Shown one piece after another: positions 47,380 through 57,509 of a stretch of 64,000 nucleotides of DNA (positions are counted from its first letter, which is position 1; every line of letters begins with the position of its first letter). The position numbers and the translations under genes are program-made. Source of the DNA: Kalmusia sp. IMI 367209 (Eukaryota; Ascomycota; Dothideomycetes; Pleosporales; Didymosphaeriaceae); assembly GCA_027946365.1 (NCBI GenBank), contig JAPEUQ010000009.1, positions 1,364,001 to 1,428,000 on the forward strand. The letters are read 5' to 3'. Below the pieces are notes generated by a model that saw only the letters and a program-made list of their open reading frames with translations, was not told the origin of the DNA and did no database searches.

Positions 47380-47913
47380 ATGGTGCCCAAGCACTTCGAA
47401 GCGGGCTATCCTAACACGACGGGCTTCCGGAAAGTCGTCAAGGTTACGATCATGGTCAAAAAGAAGAAAGACATGCCCGATGCGGAATTCATAGAGGTTC
47501 TATCGGCATAGGTGAATGAAGGAACACATAAATGACTTCATTTAGTACTACAACAACCACCATGCTCAACGAGCTGTTCCCATATTGCAACGCCATGGGA
47601 TAATCAGCTACAGCCTTGTAACACGCCCCCTGTTGAACTCAATCTTGTATTCGGCTAATGTCTGCAGACGTATCACTTAGGCCGCGACAGAAAGCTAATG
47701 CAAGATATCCTTCACAACCAAGCCCAGCTATTGGACTACGATGCCATCTGCACCTTTGTCTTTCCCGATTACCTCGCTCTCGCAAAGTTTCTGTATGACA
47801 AGGATGGTGCTGCGATGAGCGGAGACCATGACAACTTCATGGACGAGAGCCAGATGCGCATGATGGTTGGGGACGAGTACATGTTGATTGAGAACAGCGA
47901 AAAAGTCGTGTGA
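47380..47913 (+). CDS. EthD-domain protein
   Basis: Three exons (47380-47496, 47546-47617, 47668-47913) give 144 residues. The fold family is shown by KVTIMVKKKKDMPDAEFIE at the start, the histidine-containing YYNNHHAQRAVP in exon 2, and the C-terminal GDEYMLIEN strand. EthD proteins are small dimeric alpha/beta-barrel (ferredoxin-like) proteins. In fungi they include decarboxylases and dehydratases of polyketide pathways, and many of unknown function. No polyketide synthase is nearby, so the role is open. The first donor (GTTCTA) is a weak consensus but is the only one keeping frame. Confidence 0.82.
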
Positions 47914-48007
47914 GGAGGCTGTCCGGGCTATGAAACCCTACCTAGGGACGCCTCAAATGGGTATCATTCATATCTTAGACTCTTGAAATAGATGTGCTAG
48001 ATGCAAC

Positions 48008-48953
48008 TCAGTATCGTGCAGGACCACGACTGCGCTCTCCGCCTCGACCACGGCCTCTACCGGCAGTGCCGCGCGGTTTCGGGCAGTTATCTCTCATGTG
48101 GCCTTTCTTCCCGCAACTGAAGCACTCTACATTGCTCATGTCACGGCCCGCATTCGGTCGATTACCACCAGACAGAGACGTCAGACCAGAAAGGTCCATA
48201 TCTTCGTCTATAGGTGCAGCCACCCGTCGTGCAGGAGTCACCGTCAAAGCATTGTGCGCTTTCCGAGCATTGCGCTCCTTTGCAGCGACTTCGCGCCTGG
48301 TCTCTTTGATGAGCTCTGCTGTGGGATCGTCGGACTCGAGATCACCAGAAGATGACTGAGATTCGCTCTCAGACTCTGATCCCTCTGCCTTGACAAGATG
48401 TGGCTGATCCTGCAATTCATCAGTAAATACCAACTGCGCTTGACCTGCAGAATCCCCACGCACCACCTTCTTCTTCTTGAGCCCTCCGCCAAACTTCATC
48501 CTGATAGGCTTGTCCTCCTCTTCCTCGTCAGAATCCTCGTCTGCGTCAATCACCGCAAAGCCAGCCTGTCGAACCTGCATCACGGGTGGTCTCTTGCCAG
48601 CATGAGGATCTTTATAGCTTAGCACCCATTTTGTCTCACCAGTATGCTCGTACGCGCGCGCGAGAGCCTCCTCGCGCTTCTTCTCCTCGGCTGCGAGCGC
48701 AGTCTGCAACATCTCATGATCATGTGGACTATAGGGCGTGACCGGTGTACCTGGCGCTGACGCGCCATTCGATAAGCGCATTCTTTTAGAGGGTGGCCCA
48801 TTTGGAGTCGAAGGCTCTGAGCCAGCCGCCTTCCCGGCAGAGCGCTGCATGAACTGGGCGAGGAATCAGTAATTGCATCTGAGCGCATACGAGGAGAATT
48901 ACCTTCATTGTCATGAGCCGACTAGACATGGTCTTAGGTGTGCTTGCCGCCAT
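48008..48953 (-). CDS. Mpp6-like exosome cofactor with CCHC zinc knuckle
   Basis: Two exons (48953-48903, 48853-48008) give 298 residues. The N-terminus SSRLMTMKFMQRS matches the short conserved element of the Mpp6 family, nuclear proteins that tether the RNA exosome to the Mtr4 helicase. A long acidic, Ser-rich, Lys-rich disordered region follows, then one CCHC zinc knuckle CFSCGKKGHMRDNC near residue 262, and an RG-rich tail. Yeast Mpp6 lacks a zinc knuckle, while the TRAMP subunits Air1/Air2 have several, so this form may combine exosome tethering with RNA binding. That combination is inferred from sequence; the Mpp6 match rests on a short motif. Confidence 0.68.
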
Positions 48954-49567
48954 AATGAACGAGTGGTTACAAGCTGTGGTGCTGTGTGGTTAGTGGGGCG
49001 AGCAGAACAACTGTTCATGGAGAAACTGTCGCAAGGAAAGCGAGCCCAATGCGACAAACAATCGAACAAATTGCGCACGGACCTGTACTAAGCCGGGAAC
49101 TTTTAGCGCTCCGATAGGGCTGAACTCTACTTGCACTTGATGGTCAATTGATGCACATGAAGGCCCTTTCGCTGAGCGTGTAAAATAATGTAGTAGCAAA
49201 GAAATTCTCCTGGCGTCGCGGTAGGTCCGTCTAGGATATTTCACTACCGACTTACGTCAGCGGTTTTCCTTTTCTACACCTGAGTATCGAGCGCCCTGAC
49301 CTGTAAGCCTCAAGTGCTCCTAGCATCTTCTTCACATCAATCACAGCTATAGTTTCATTCACTCCAATGTACATGTAATCTCAACTACTGTATGAACTCT
49401 GACTGATAGTCGTTTACCTTTTACCTTTTGCAGTTCGTCCATCTCGGCAGAATTATGCTCCGATCCCGAGAATGAACGTCATCTCATCAAGAGCAGCTTA
49501 TAAGTCCCAGTAATTGCAGCCAGCAAGCAATATATTTTACGTTTGGACGGTCGCATCGACGGGTGCA
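48954..49567. other. Divergent intergenic region
   Basis: Spacer between the Mpp6-like and DUF1279 genes. It probably carries both promoters. No gene seen. Confidence 0.5.
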
Positions 49568-50257
49568 ATGCTCCGAAAAGCGTTCTTCCGATCGTTTCGC
49601 CCTCCAAGCGCCTACGTACGCGCTCCCACTCGACGATGCTTCGCAACCGAGCCTCCACCAGCAGCTGTAAGCTCCCAATCGCGCATTGAACGCTTCAATC
49701 GCCGCCTCCCGAAGTTTCTACACAACTACACGAATGCTCTCGGATCGGCGCCCATCTCTCATATAACCGCTTTCCTCATACTCCACGAGATTACCGCCAT
49801 CGTCCCGCTCCTTGGCCTCGCAGCAACATTCCACTACACACACTGGCTGCCATCATGGTTCACGGAGGGTGCCTGGGCAATACAAGGCGTTGAGTTGTTT
49901 GGAAAGTACTTCAAGAGAAAGGGCTGGATTAGAAGCGAGGAAGCTAGTGAGGCGGAGCTAGAGGTGGAGATGCGCACGAGGGATAAAGCGTGGAACATCG
50001 GCGAGGGAGGCGTGAGAGTGGTCGTGGAGTTTGCGACAGCGTATACGATTACGAAGATACTGTTGCCGGTGAGAATTGTGGCGAGTGTTTGGGCGACGCC
50101 ATGGTTTGCAAGAAAGACCGTGGTGCCTTTGTTGAGGAAGTTTAAGGGTATCTTTAGAAGGGAAAAAGGTACGGGAAACCGGGCAGGCGGGGCAGGTACC
50201 GGAGCTACAGAGGCGGGAGTGATACCCAAAAATGGCGGCAAGGGAAACGCACCATAG
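49568..50257 (+). CDS. DUF1279 (FAM210-like) mitochondrial membrane protein
   Basis: A single exon of 229 residues from ATG 49568. The N-terminus (MLRKAFFRSFRPPSAYVRAPTRR) is a likely mitochondrial presequence. The DUF1279 domain covers about residues 50-190, with SAPISHITAFLILHEITAIVPLLGLA as its first membrane helix and a second hydrophobic helix around VVVEFATAYTITKILLPVRI. The Gly-rich tail is variable. Related human FAM210A/B are mitochondrial inner-membrane proteins linked to translation and metabolism; the fungal function is not settled. An in-frame ATG at 49514 would add 18 residues but would weaken the presequence, so I prefer 49568. Confidence 0.85.
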   Translation: MLRKAFFRSFRPPSAYVRAPTRRCFATEPPPAAVSSQSRIERFNRRLPKFLHNYTNALGSAPISHITAFLILHEITAIVPLLGLAATFHYTHWLPSWFTEGAWAIQGVELFGKYFKRKGWIRSEEASEAELEVEMRTRDKAWNIGEGGVRVVVEFATAYTITKILLPVRIVASVWATPWFARKTVVPLLRKFKGIFRREKGTGNRAGGAGTGATEAGVIPKNGGKGNAP

Positions 50258-50804
50258 CCAGAGCTAATATGACGGCGTATAATCGTCAATGCCAACTATC
50301 ACCGAAGTGCGTTCATACCGTTTGGCGACTGACTCGCTATAGAACGTCTTTACGACCTGCTAGTGTAGGTTTGGCATAGCTACAAAAATCTAAATGCTTA
50401 CTGCGATATTAGGACTAAAGTCCGTATTTGGGTTTCATGGACGACTCACAGTACTAGGACAAGATTTTGAAGTCGCATTGTGAGTTAAGATGTTCTAGAA
50501 CACGTAATGCCAAAGTGAGAAGTCCTCAAATATTTGGCTGTGGATTGAACTTAGCCTCAATGCTTCCGGAACCCTATCTACGACATGTCCTATGGCTGTA
50601 GCTCAGCATGGTAAGGAACTTGATCTCACCTTCACCGATGGTCGCCCGTGGCTTCTAGTTCGAGGCGGTCAAGCGTGAAACACTCTTCATGTCCGCGTTC
50701 GGACGTCATAGGTTGTTTGCTCACTTGCTCGCTCTCTTCAAATTGATTTTGCTTTTCGTCTCCTACAGGTCCAGCAACCACTCGCTCAAAGTAAGCCACC
50801 CAAC
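50258..50804. other. Intergenic with a short dispersed repeat copy
   Basis: No gene. It contains repeat copy D at 50464-50545. Confidence 0.5.
50464..50545 (+). repeat. Short dispersed repeat, copy D
   Basis: It shares ATTTTG..TCGCATTGTGAG, then AGAACA, and AGTCCTCAAA with 52784-52866. Several differences in the shared blocks are C-to-T or G-to-A. Confidence 0.5.
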
Positions 50805-51098
50805 ATGTGCTTCGGCGATAGCGATAGGACCAAGTTCAGCACCCGCGTTCGCGAGCAGTCCAAAGACAGCGCCCGTGGTGGAACACTCGGACGGACAGGA
50901 ACGTACTATCCAGCGCATTACTATGCTCGAGCTCCTCTTGGACCGTACCTCGGCGGACATCAACACCATACGCTTCACGACGGACACCATATGGACCACC
51001 CTCGCCCCGCTACCATCGCTACCTCTATCAATCCTTTAAGCTCTATCACTAGTCGGGGACGAGGTGGAAGGGCTGCTATGCCGAGCACAACCGCATTG
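50805..51098 (+). other. Possible upstream exon, unresolved
   Basis: 98 codons from ATG 50805 end at a good donor (GTAAGT at 51099). The His/Arg/Gly-rich translation has no domain. No acceptor joins it in frame to the Gly/Tyr-rich frame at 51424, whose ATG is directly preceded by an in-frame TGA. It may be a transcribed leader with an upstream open frame, or a separate gene. Confidence 0.25.
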
Positions 51099-51423
51099 GT
51101 AAGTCTAAATCCCGCATTGCGCTTTCCTCTTTCATTCCTACGGTCGTTTGCCCACTCTCTTCGCAAACACGGCGCACTTCTCCGTCATCGGTCGATATTT
51201 GCTCGTAATAGTTGTCTGCGAGCTTGGACTGCAACTTTTAGGGCATTGTTGCCTGGTTGCTACCTACCTGTGCGCTTTTACCTGCTCCAATCCCTCATCA
51301 CTGCTACATCAGTCCACCCCACTTCGTCTCTTTCTCTACGTCCTTCTTCCACATCCTCCCCGCTCCACTCTTCGCCCGCAATTGCGAAGATTTCCACTCC
51401 GCAACCATCTCAGTACATCTTGA

Positions 51424-52251
51424 ATGATGGACAATATCGGTCAACCCCGACCCCGTCACCAATACATCCATGTCCCTCAGCCCGGCCGGCGCGGCATCAT
51501 GGTGCACAATGGCCAATATCCTAATGGTGCGCCCTACGTAGGGAGCACCGGCGGCATGGGTATGGGGCTAGGGATGGGAATGGGAATGGGAATGGGTGGA
51601 TACGGCGCGGGAATCTATCCTGGGGTAACTCCGCACATTTCCCCGCTCTACTATGGCCCCAACGTCTCGCGGAGCACCTACAGCAACTATGCTGGCTTCT
51701 TGGGCGGCTATGCAGGCCTCGGCACCTATCCTACCTACTCTTACTCGTACCCCTACATCTCCCCTTACGCCTCCCTCGGATACGGGTGTGGTATGTATGC
51801 TAACTACTATCACCCGTATCAGAGGACCTATTACGGCATGAATCCAGTCATGGCTGGCGGCGCGCACTCGTACTCGTACCCCGGCGTGCAGTCGACCATC
51901 ATTCCGCCTTCCACTACGACGTACACCACGGTCACGAACAGCTCGGTTCCCGTCCCCGTGGCATCGACGCGGACGACGACGAGCACGACAACGGTGCGTT
52001 CCCCGCAGCCGACTATCCCGGTGACTCGCGACGATGTTCAGTACGAGAATCGCCGTATTGCCATGGAGCGCGGCTCCTACAATCCTCGTCGCATCAAGCC
52101 TGCCGACGCCCGCCCGGATGATCCTTTCTGGTGCAGGGAGCGCACTGGCGAGTGGCACCTGCGCACTTTCTATCAGATCGAGAATGAGTGTTACCCTGGC
52201 CGTTGGCTTATGGATGCTGAGCACGGCTTCCTGGTCTTCCACAGAGAGTAG
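51424..52251 (+). CDS. Gly/Tyr/Ser-rich hypothetical protein with conserved C-terminus
   Basis: A single exon of 275 residues. Residues 40-60 form a Gly-Met repeat (GMGMGLGMGMGMGMGGYG), followed by Tyr/Gly/Ser/Pro-rich low-complexity sequence to about 150 and a Thr/Ser/Val-rich linker. The last 45 residues are different in character: DDPFWCRERTGEWHLRTFYQIENECY then a tryptophan- and phenylalanine-bearing end, reading as a small folded unit with two Cys. No signal peptide or membrane helix. I do not recognise the family; the low-complexity part could favour condensate formation, which is inference only. It is convergent with the YjbQ gene. Confidence 0.72.
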   Translation: MMDNIGQPRPRHQYIHVPQPGRRGIMVHNGQYPNGAPYVGSTGGMGMGLGMGMGMGMGGYGAGIYPGVTPHISPLYYGPNVSRSTYSNYAGFLGGYAGLGTYPTYSYSYPYISPYASLGYGCGMYANYYHPYQRTYYGMNPVMAGGAHSYSYPGVQSTIIPPSTTTYTTVTNSSVPVPVASTRTTTSTTTVRSPQPTIPVTRDDVQYENRRIAMERGSYNPRRIKPADARPDDPFWCRERTGEWHLRTFYQIENECYPGRWLMDAEHGFLVFHRE

Positions 52252-52875
52252 TTAATTACGACAAGTGCGACAACGATCAGCAGGACTTTCATGCTGGTAA
52301 CTTGTTCGGTTGCTCGTTATACAAGGCGATAAGACAGAGTCCCTCTCTTCTGGCGAGACGACTTGAAAATTCGCCAACATTCTCATACACCTTGTAAGAC
52401 ATTTTCATTATCAAAGATACCCCTGCAATCTGGCTCAGGCATTTTGGCGGCACGGGGGCATGGAATACTATGGGCATGGGTCGGCGTCGATTGTGCTACG
52501 GCCTGAGACCTTTTCCATTATGTTTTTGGGCTAGCGTTTCCAGAGAACTCGGGACTAAGGCTTGCGATTCGAGTTCTAGCATGGAAGGCATGAATATGAC
52601 CACGGCACTAGATACACTGAGACTTTCTTGGATTACTTTGCATATCCCTTTCTTTCCCGTGGTGATACCCTGTCCTACCTTGGACACATTTGCCGGGAAG
52701 ATGTATATTGCAAAAATTTTCTTGCCATGTCTTTCGATATGCAAGGTATGCTAAAGGCTTATTTTCACTTTCCGTTCCAAATGAAATTTTGGGATCGCAT
52801 TGTGAGCTGGATGACCACAGAACATACAATACAAAGGCGGAAGAGTCCTCAAACTTTCGCCTTCCGACACCATCT
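52252..52875. other. Convergent 3' region with a dispersed repeat copy
   Basis: No gene seen. Repeat copy C lies at 52784-52866, just beyond the stop of the YjbQ gene. Confidence 0.5.
52784..52866 (+). repeat. Short dispersed repeat, copy C
   Basis: See copy D. The blocks ATTTTG, TCGCATTGTGAG, AGAACA and AGTCCTCAAA occur in the same order and spacing. Confidence 0.5.
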
Positions 52876-53489
52876 TCAAGATTTTCCAACCCTTTCCCCC
52901 TGAATCGTAGCGACTACCTTCCGCGAATGCCTCGCGTCCCGGAATTCCAGATGCCATATCCCCTGCCACGTGCCCGTCGCCAGTCTCCCGTTCGTGATGG
53001 GAATCGTGACGCTTGCGCCGATCAGTGCGCTCTTGACATGTGCCTGCCACACAAACCATTAGCATCGTTCTTTCCTTCGCTGCATTTCCCTTGTATCCTA
53101 GCAACAAACGAGGAACGGAGGGGGGCAAGAACGTAGATTTACGTACCGGCATATCATCACTTCCCTCGGCATCATGTCTGTACAACCCTCCCTTCTTGTC
53201 TTCCGGCACTATGCGGTCCAGCGCATCGCTCATGTCTGCGCGCACATCCTCGTCCCAGTTCTCGTTAAGGCTCAACGCACAGGACGTATGTTGGATGAAT
53301 AGATTGAGCAAGCCGGTCTTGTACTCCTTGATTTCGGGGAGCTGTTTGAGGACGGTGGGAGTTATGAGGTAGGAGCCGCGGCTTTGCGGGGGGAGCGTGA
53401 ATTGTGTTTGGAACCTGATGGGGATGTTAGAGGTGCTGGAGTTGATAAGGGGGAGGGGAGAAGAAGAAGAAAATGCACGTACCACGACA
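52876..53489 (-). CDS. YjbQ / UPF0047 family protein
   Basis: Three exons (53489-53482, 53414-53147, 53043-52876) give 147 residues, the family's usual size. The tiny first exon codes MSW, and splicing to [17 protein letters not shown] recreates the typical family start. Motifs include [39 protein letters not shown] across the second junction, [13 protein letters not shown] and the terminal VVATIQGER. Bacterial YjbQ proteins show weak thiamine-phosphate-synthase-like activity, and the histidine/cysteine/aspartate positions are conserved here; the eukaryotic role is not established. The same frame stays open upstream to 53827, but the intron (53481-53415) with its family-typical start makes that extension unlikely to be coding. 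Confidence 0.88.
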
Positions 53490-54024
53490 TTGTTGCGACA
53501 GGGGAGGGGCCGCAGACGTTCGGTGAGTGGCAGAGTACGCTGGTGGGTGCGTGCTGTGCGGACGGTGGGAATATGTAATTGTAAGGACTCCAGACGAGGC
53601 TTACGAAAACGCTGGGGAAGAAGCAGAGGAGAAACCCGCAAAGAATTAAAAACGTTGTGAGTGGAGATACTGTGCTGTGTTCGTGTGGTGGCATCGGATT
53701 GTTGAGAAATGCTTGAGCTGTAGTTCGTTGGTGGGGTTGACGTCAGGGTAGCTGCGCTGGTGGGGAAGGTTTTGGCGAGAAGGGTTCGGCTGCCGTAGCT
53801 TTGACCTGGAGTGGGCGCGACTGGCATTCGGGTTGATAGATGGGCTTTTCAAAGAGGGAAGCGTTGATGCATGAATCTTCCGATAGTCCTCAATATGGAG
53901 CAGGGAGAGTCTAATCGAAATGCAGTGGGCGGAGCTCATAGGTACTCGTTCGCTGACCATGGAATGCTTTCCTTGCTTGCTAGCTACTACATATATACAG
54001 ACACCCGAAAACAACACATGCCAC
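53490..54024. other. Intergenic, no gene seen
   Basis: Upstream of YjbQ and 3' of NDUFS6, both on the - strand. Open frames here lack support. Confidence 0.45.
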
Positions 54025-54849
54025 TTATCGCTGACCCAGCGGCTCGTTTGTAATCCTTTGTGACTCTGACACTTCAGCGGGGTCGCCCTTTGGTGCCAGC
54101 GGGTATGCCAGCTGCGATTCGGGGAGAGACTCGAGGTGCGCCCGATGGTGCTCGTGAGCCTATATTTCATTAGCGGTGGCCAAATCCAGGCCAATTGGCC
54201 TAGGTAGACTTTGCTTAGGAGTGTACGTACGAAAGGCAGACCGCAGTACGTGCACCAGCAGATCTGGGGCTTGTCGACGTTGATAAAGATCCTCGGGTGA
54301 CCAAGAGGCCCGCCTCCACCGTCGCAGGACACAGTGCGATCATTAGTCCAACGAACGGGCTGCTTGTGGATCAATTCGATGGCAGCGTATGGTCGAGGCT
54401 ACATCAATCGTTAGCCAATTGCTCTTCCACCGACCATACAGCTATATCTCAGCTCCCTCTTCCTCCCTTTCCTTGCCACAATTCATGCCCATTCTCTAAA
54501 TATAGCCCATAGAATGACATACCTGATCCTCAAAAATCGTTTGCTCAAACCGCGGGCCCTGCATAGCGATCTCTCTCGGCTGCTGGCTAGTGCTCCATGT
54601 GCCCTTGTAGTTCGGCGCCTGCGATGTCCGCAATTCTTCACCCTTTACAACGTCCTCCTGCAACACCTTGTCAAAGGAGCCCTCCGAGGATGTGGCCGTC
54701 GCATTGGTGTGCGAGACGTTGGGCTTGACGTCGCGCTTTTGAGGGTCGTTCGCCGGGACTTGGTGGACGGACGTTGCGGGGGTGGAGTAGGCGCGGAAGA
54801 AGGGGAGGGCACGCGCGGCGCTGCGGGCGCGCAGGGTGCGGGCGAGCAT
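54025..54849 (-). CDS. Complex I zinc-finger subunit (NDUFS6, 13-kDa type)
   Basis: Three exons (54849-54523, 54398-54231, 54159-54025) give 209 residues. The N-terminus MLARTLRARSAARALPFFRAY is a mitochondrial presequence. The zf-CHCC domain is spelled CDGGGGPLGHPRIFINVD then ICWCTYCGLPF, giving the Cys, His, Cys, Cys zinc ligands. The C-terminal AHEHHRAHLESLP completes the fungal form. NDUFS6 sits at the junction of the matrix arm of NADH:ubiquinone oxidoreductase and is needed late in assembly. The first intron (54522-54399) is longer than most in this window. Confidence 0.93.
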
Positions 54850-56222
54850 TGTGTGGGATGTGGTGGGCTAGAGACAATTGCTAGCAGAAGGTCGCTGGAG
54901 ATGCAGATGCTAGAGCTCGGAGGTTGCCAAGACGTGTTACTAAGCGAGATTATCCGGACGTAGACTGGATGGACCATTCTTCTTCACCATCGTCCATATT
55001 TATTGTTCCAAGCATGCAAATTTCTAATCGCTCACGACACCCTAAATTCAATAAGAGGCCGTTCGATCAAATCACGCACATAATGTCTTGGAAAAGCTTC
55101 TGATCTGGCTATCAAGATCTCGTTCGTGTACTCAGTATGCTACCAGGCTCACCAACAAAACACGCTACATAATCCTACTAATACCACGTTCATCTATTAT
55201 TTAACTCTCAACAGATTTCAAAAATGACATCGGTAGTGCGAAGAGATATACATCCTGTGCACTAGCCACACCCATCTTTCAAGGTACAAATCATAGTCCA
55301 ACAGTGCTGGGGACACAGCTCTCGAGAAGCCCAGCAATTACAATTGACCGCTCATATGCTCGCCGCTATGAAGGTTGCAAATTTAGAACCAAACTTTGAG
55401 GATGCATGATACAAGAGTGGAAAGGTCCTCAAACCTTTGACCCCTGACTATAGGAACAACAAAGAAGAGACCGACTCCGCCCTAACTGAGTCGAGGGCCA
55501 CTCCCATCATCCCCATCGCCGGCTTCCTCTTCAGAGGTTTGGTGTGCGGGTTGCAATAATCGATTGACAAGTTCTTGAAGACGTAGGTTCCAGTGTAAAG
55601 GTAGAAGCAAGCGCAGAGTTCTCTAAAACAAGACGTACTCGAGCTGACGCCTTTGACTGTGCCTCGTTGACAGACTGACAATGGTGTAGGATCGAGAACT
55701 CTCATAGGTCATTACATATTCTGGTGATACGCCGGAGCGCCACGATGAGCCGAGTTCCAAGAATCTCATGAAAATTATTTTAGAAACCCTCTCCAATCAA
55801 TTGTCACAAACTCAATCGTCTCAGCGAGCTTCTGCACCGTAGAAAGCTGTAGCAAAGCGTCCCTAAGTAGGCTACAGTGTCACGATCACGTCACGCACAA
55901 CCTCCATTCCTTGCATAGTCTTGTAGAACAAGACGTCAATATTTTTATTGCACCCTCGTCGTCATTTGCTTTCCTGCTGGCAAGGAGCAAACCGCGCGCT
56001 ACCTGCAAGCTATGCCAGATATTCATGCAACATCCGCAATCATTAATCTTCGTCCTTGTTCTTACCCTTGTTCTCGTCCTCGTCGTCTTCCTCATCCTCT
56101 TCCTCCATTGCGCATTTCAACAGCTCCTTACAAAACCCGATACCACAGTCCTTGGCCTCTTTTTCGGACATATTTGTTCCATCTGATCGCTCTACTTTCC
56201 ATGGTATCTTAATAATTGTGGC
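54850..56222. other. Gene-poor region with a dispersed repeat copy
   Basis: Only short frames without domains. Repeat copy B lies at 55407-55453. A Val/Leu-rich frame at 55911-56186 comes from a C/T-rich simple stretch near 56050-56105. Confidence 0.45.
55407..55453 (+). repeat. Short dispersed repeat, copy B
   Basis: Closest to copy A (18254-18300). The preceding bases (AAACTTTGAGGA, 55391-55402) are nearly the reverse complement of TCCTCAAACCTTT just after, so this copy can form a small hairpin. Confidence 0.45.
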
Positions 56223-56834
56223 CTAGTCCTTAACGTCAGTTTTGTTGAGATCGCCAGCCGCAACAGTAAGCGCGAACCTCTCATAATTCCTTAGGCCCCA
56301 GCAGGCGTGAACAACAATATTGCCTTGAGCGTCTTCAGGCGTGTCGGTGATAACCATCCACTTATCGTCCATAGATTGTGGTCGGTACCCATGCAGCATC
56401 TTACTGCAGTCGTCGTACGTAATAGTGCGACCCCATTGTGCTGTTGCCGGCGGAATTTCGAAGGGGGTTAGCCTCACCACTGGACAATGTTGTTAGCTAG
56501 CGCGGTTTGGATCGAAAAGGAAGCATACTTTCTTAGTTTGGATGCGAATGTGCTCAGTTTGGTGGTAGACGCCCAATACAACAGCCCAGAGATGTTCAAG
56601 ATGGTTGGTATTTATGTGCGGTGCGAACAGTAGTCGTAGGTTGTTTAATACTATTTCATGCGGGGCAGCGGTACCTGTACTACAAAAGCAGCCGTCCCAC
56701 TTATGTAATTGTGGATCGATTTTGGCAACGATTGCTTGCAAGCGTAAAGGCGTAAAGGCGTAAAGGCGTTCGGTATTCGGCGGTTGACATGCGGCGTTGA
56801 AACATCGCCTTTGCGAGATTTCAATACGTGCCAT
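56223..56834 (-). CDS. Hypothetical protein, two exons with unresolved junction
   Basis: Frame one (56834 down to about 56532) starts with MARIEISQRRCF and ends ...HIRIQTKK at a good donor (GTATGC). Frame two (to 56223) begins VVRLTPFEIPPAT and contains WMVITDTPEDAQGNIVVHACWG. The two parts read as one protein, but the obvious GT-AG intron (about 56531-56480) joins them one base out of frame and gives an immediate stop. Near the N-terminus three tandem copies of an 8-base unit (56743-56766) lie in the coding frame. Either the copy is broken or my junction is wrong. No family recognised. Confidence 0.4.
56743..56766. repeat. Tandem 8-bp repeat, three copies, within an open frame
   Basis: Unit CGTAAAGG repeated three times, followed by a partial CGTTCGG. 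Because 8 is not a multiple of 3, a gain or loss of one unit would shift the frame of the hypothetical protein it lies in. Confidence 0.8.
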
Positions 56835-57509
56835 AGCGATCGGCCAACGGTGACCCAGTCAATCGCCCTATGTTTCTGCTGCCTAGCTACTGAACCTTGG
56901 CTTTTCTTCCGAAACTGCCAGAGGTTCAGTAAGCCCCCAGAGTCTCGTTTATTTTGGATCACACTGTCCTGTTACCAGGACTACGCCCAATCAAGGCGAC
57001 TATGCCACATTTCATGCAGTCTGAGTATTCCTGAAATGCCCTTAGTTCTGATTAGAGAAAAGGCGAAGATATTGTTCATTTGAGTAGGATACATTGCTCG
57101 CTTCTGAAGCTTCTAGGTACTTGCATCCCAAATGTTCAAATGCTAAGAACTTTGCCGCACATGACGGAACCTACGTCTCTTGTGCCTCCAAATACGGAAA
57201 TTGTTCCTCAAGGCCAGCCAATATATGCAATGTATTCGAATCACAGGGCGGTATCACCCTGAATGCCTTTAGACCGAGAGAAAAGAGCAAACTGTACAAA
57301 GCTATAAGATTTTCTTCTCTAGGAACATGGAGATTATCTAGGGTGCAACATTTCAGTCTCTTCCTTCCTTTGTTTACTTATATTCTCTCGACACTCGTTT
57401 ACATTCTATTTGCTTATATAGCGATTCGTTGTACTGTCATTTGTTTAGAATCTGAGATTCATCCAATCTTTTAATCCAAGTTACCTCGAGAAACATACTT
57501 GCAAGCAAC
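56835..57509. other. Intergenic; one unsupported Cys-containing frame
   Basis: The frame 57094-57474 (126 codons) has several cysteines and a hydrophobic C-terminal stretch but no start context, family or splice partner that I can support. Confidence 0.35.

Noticed and set aside
50585..50672. tRNA-like stretch with TAGCTCAGCATGG and TAGTTCGAGGC
   Set aside because: It resembles A and B boxes, but the acceptor stem does not pair and the B box is off consensus. Not reported as a tRNA.
53490..53827. Upstream extension of the YjbQ frame as a long mitochondrial-type leader
   Set aside because: A GT-AG intron at 53481-53415 recreates the family-typical MSWFQ start at 53489, so the open frame above it is chance read-through.
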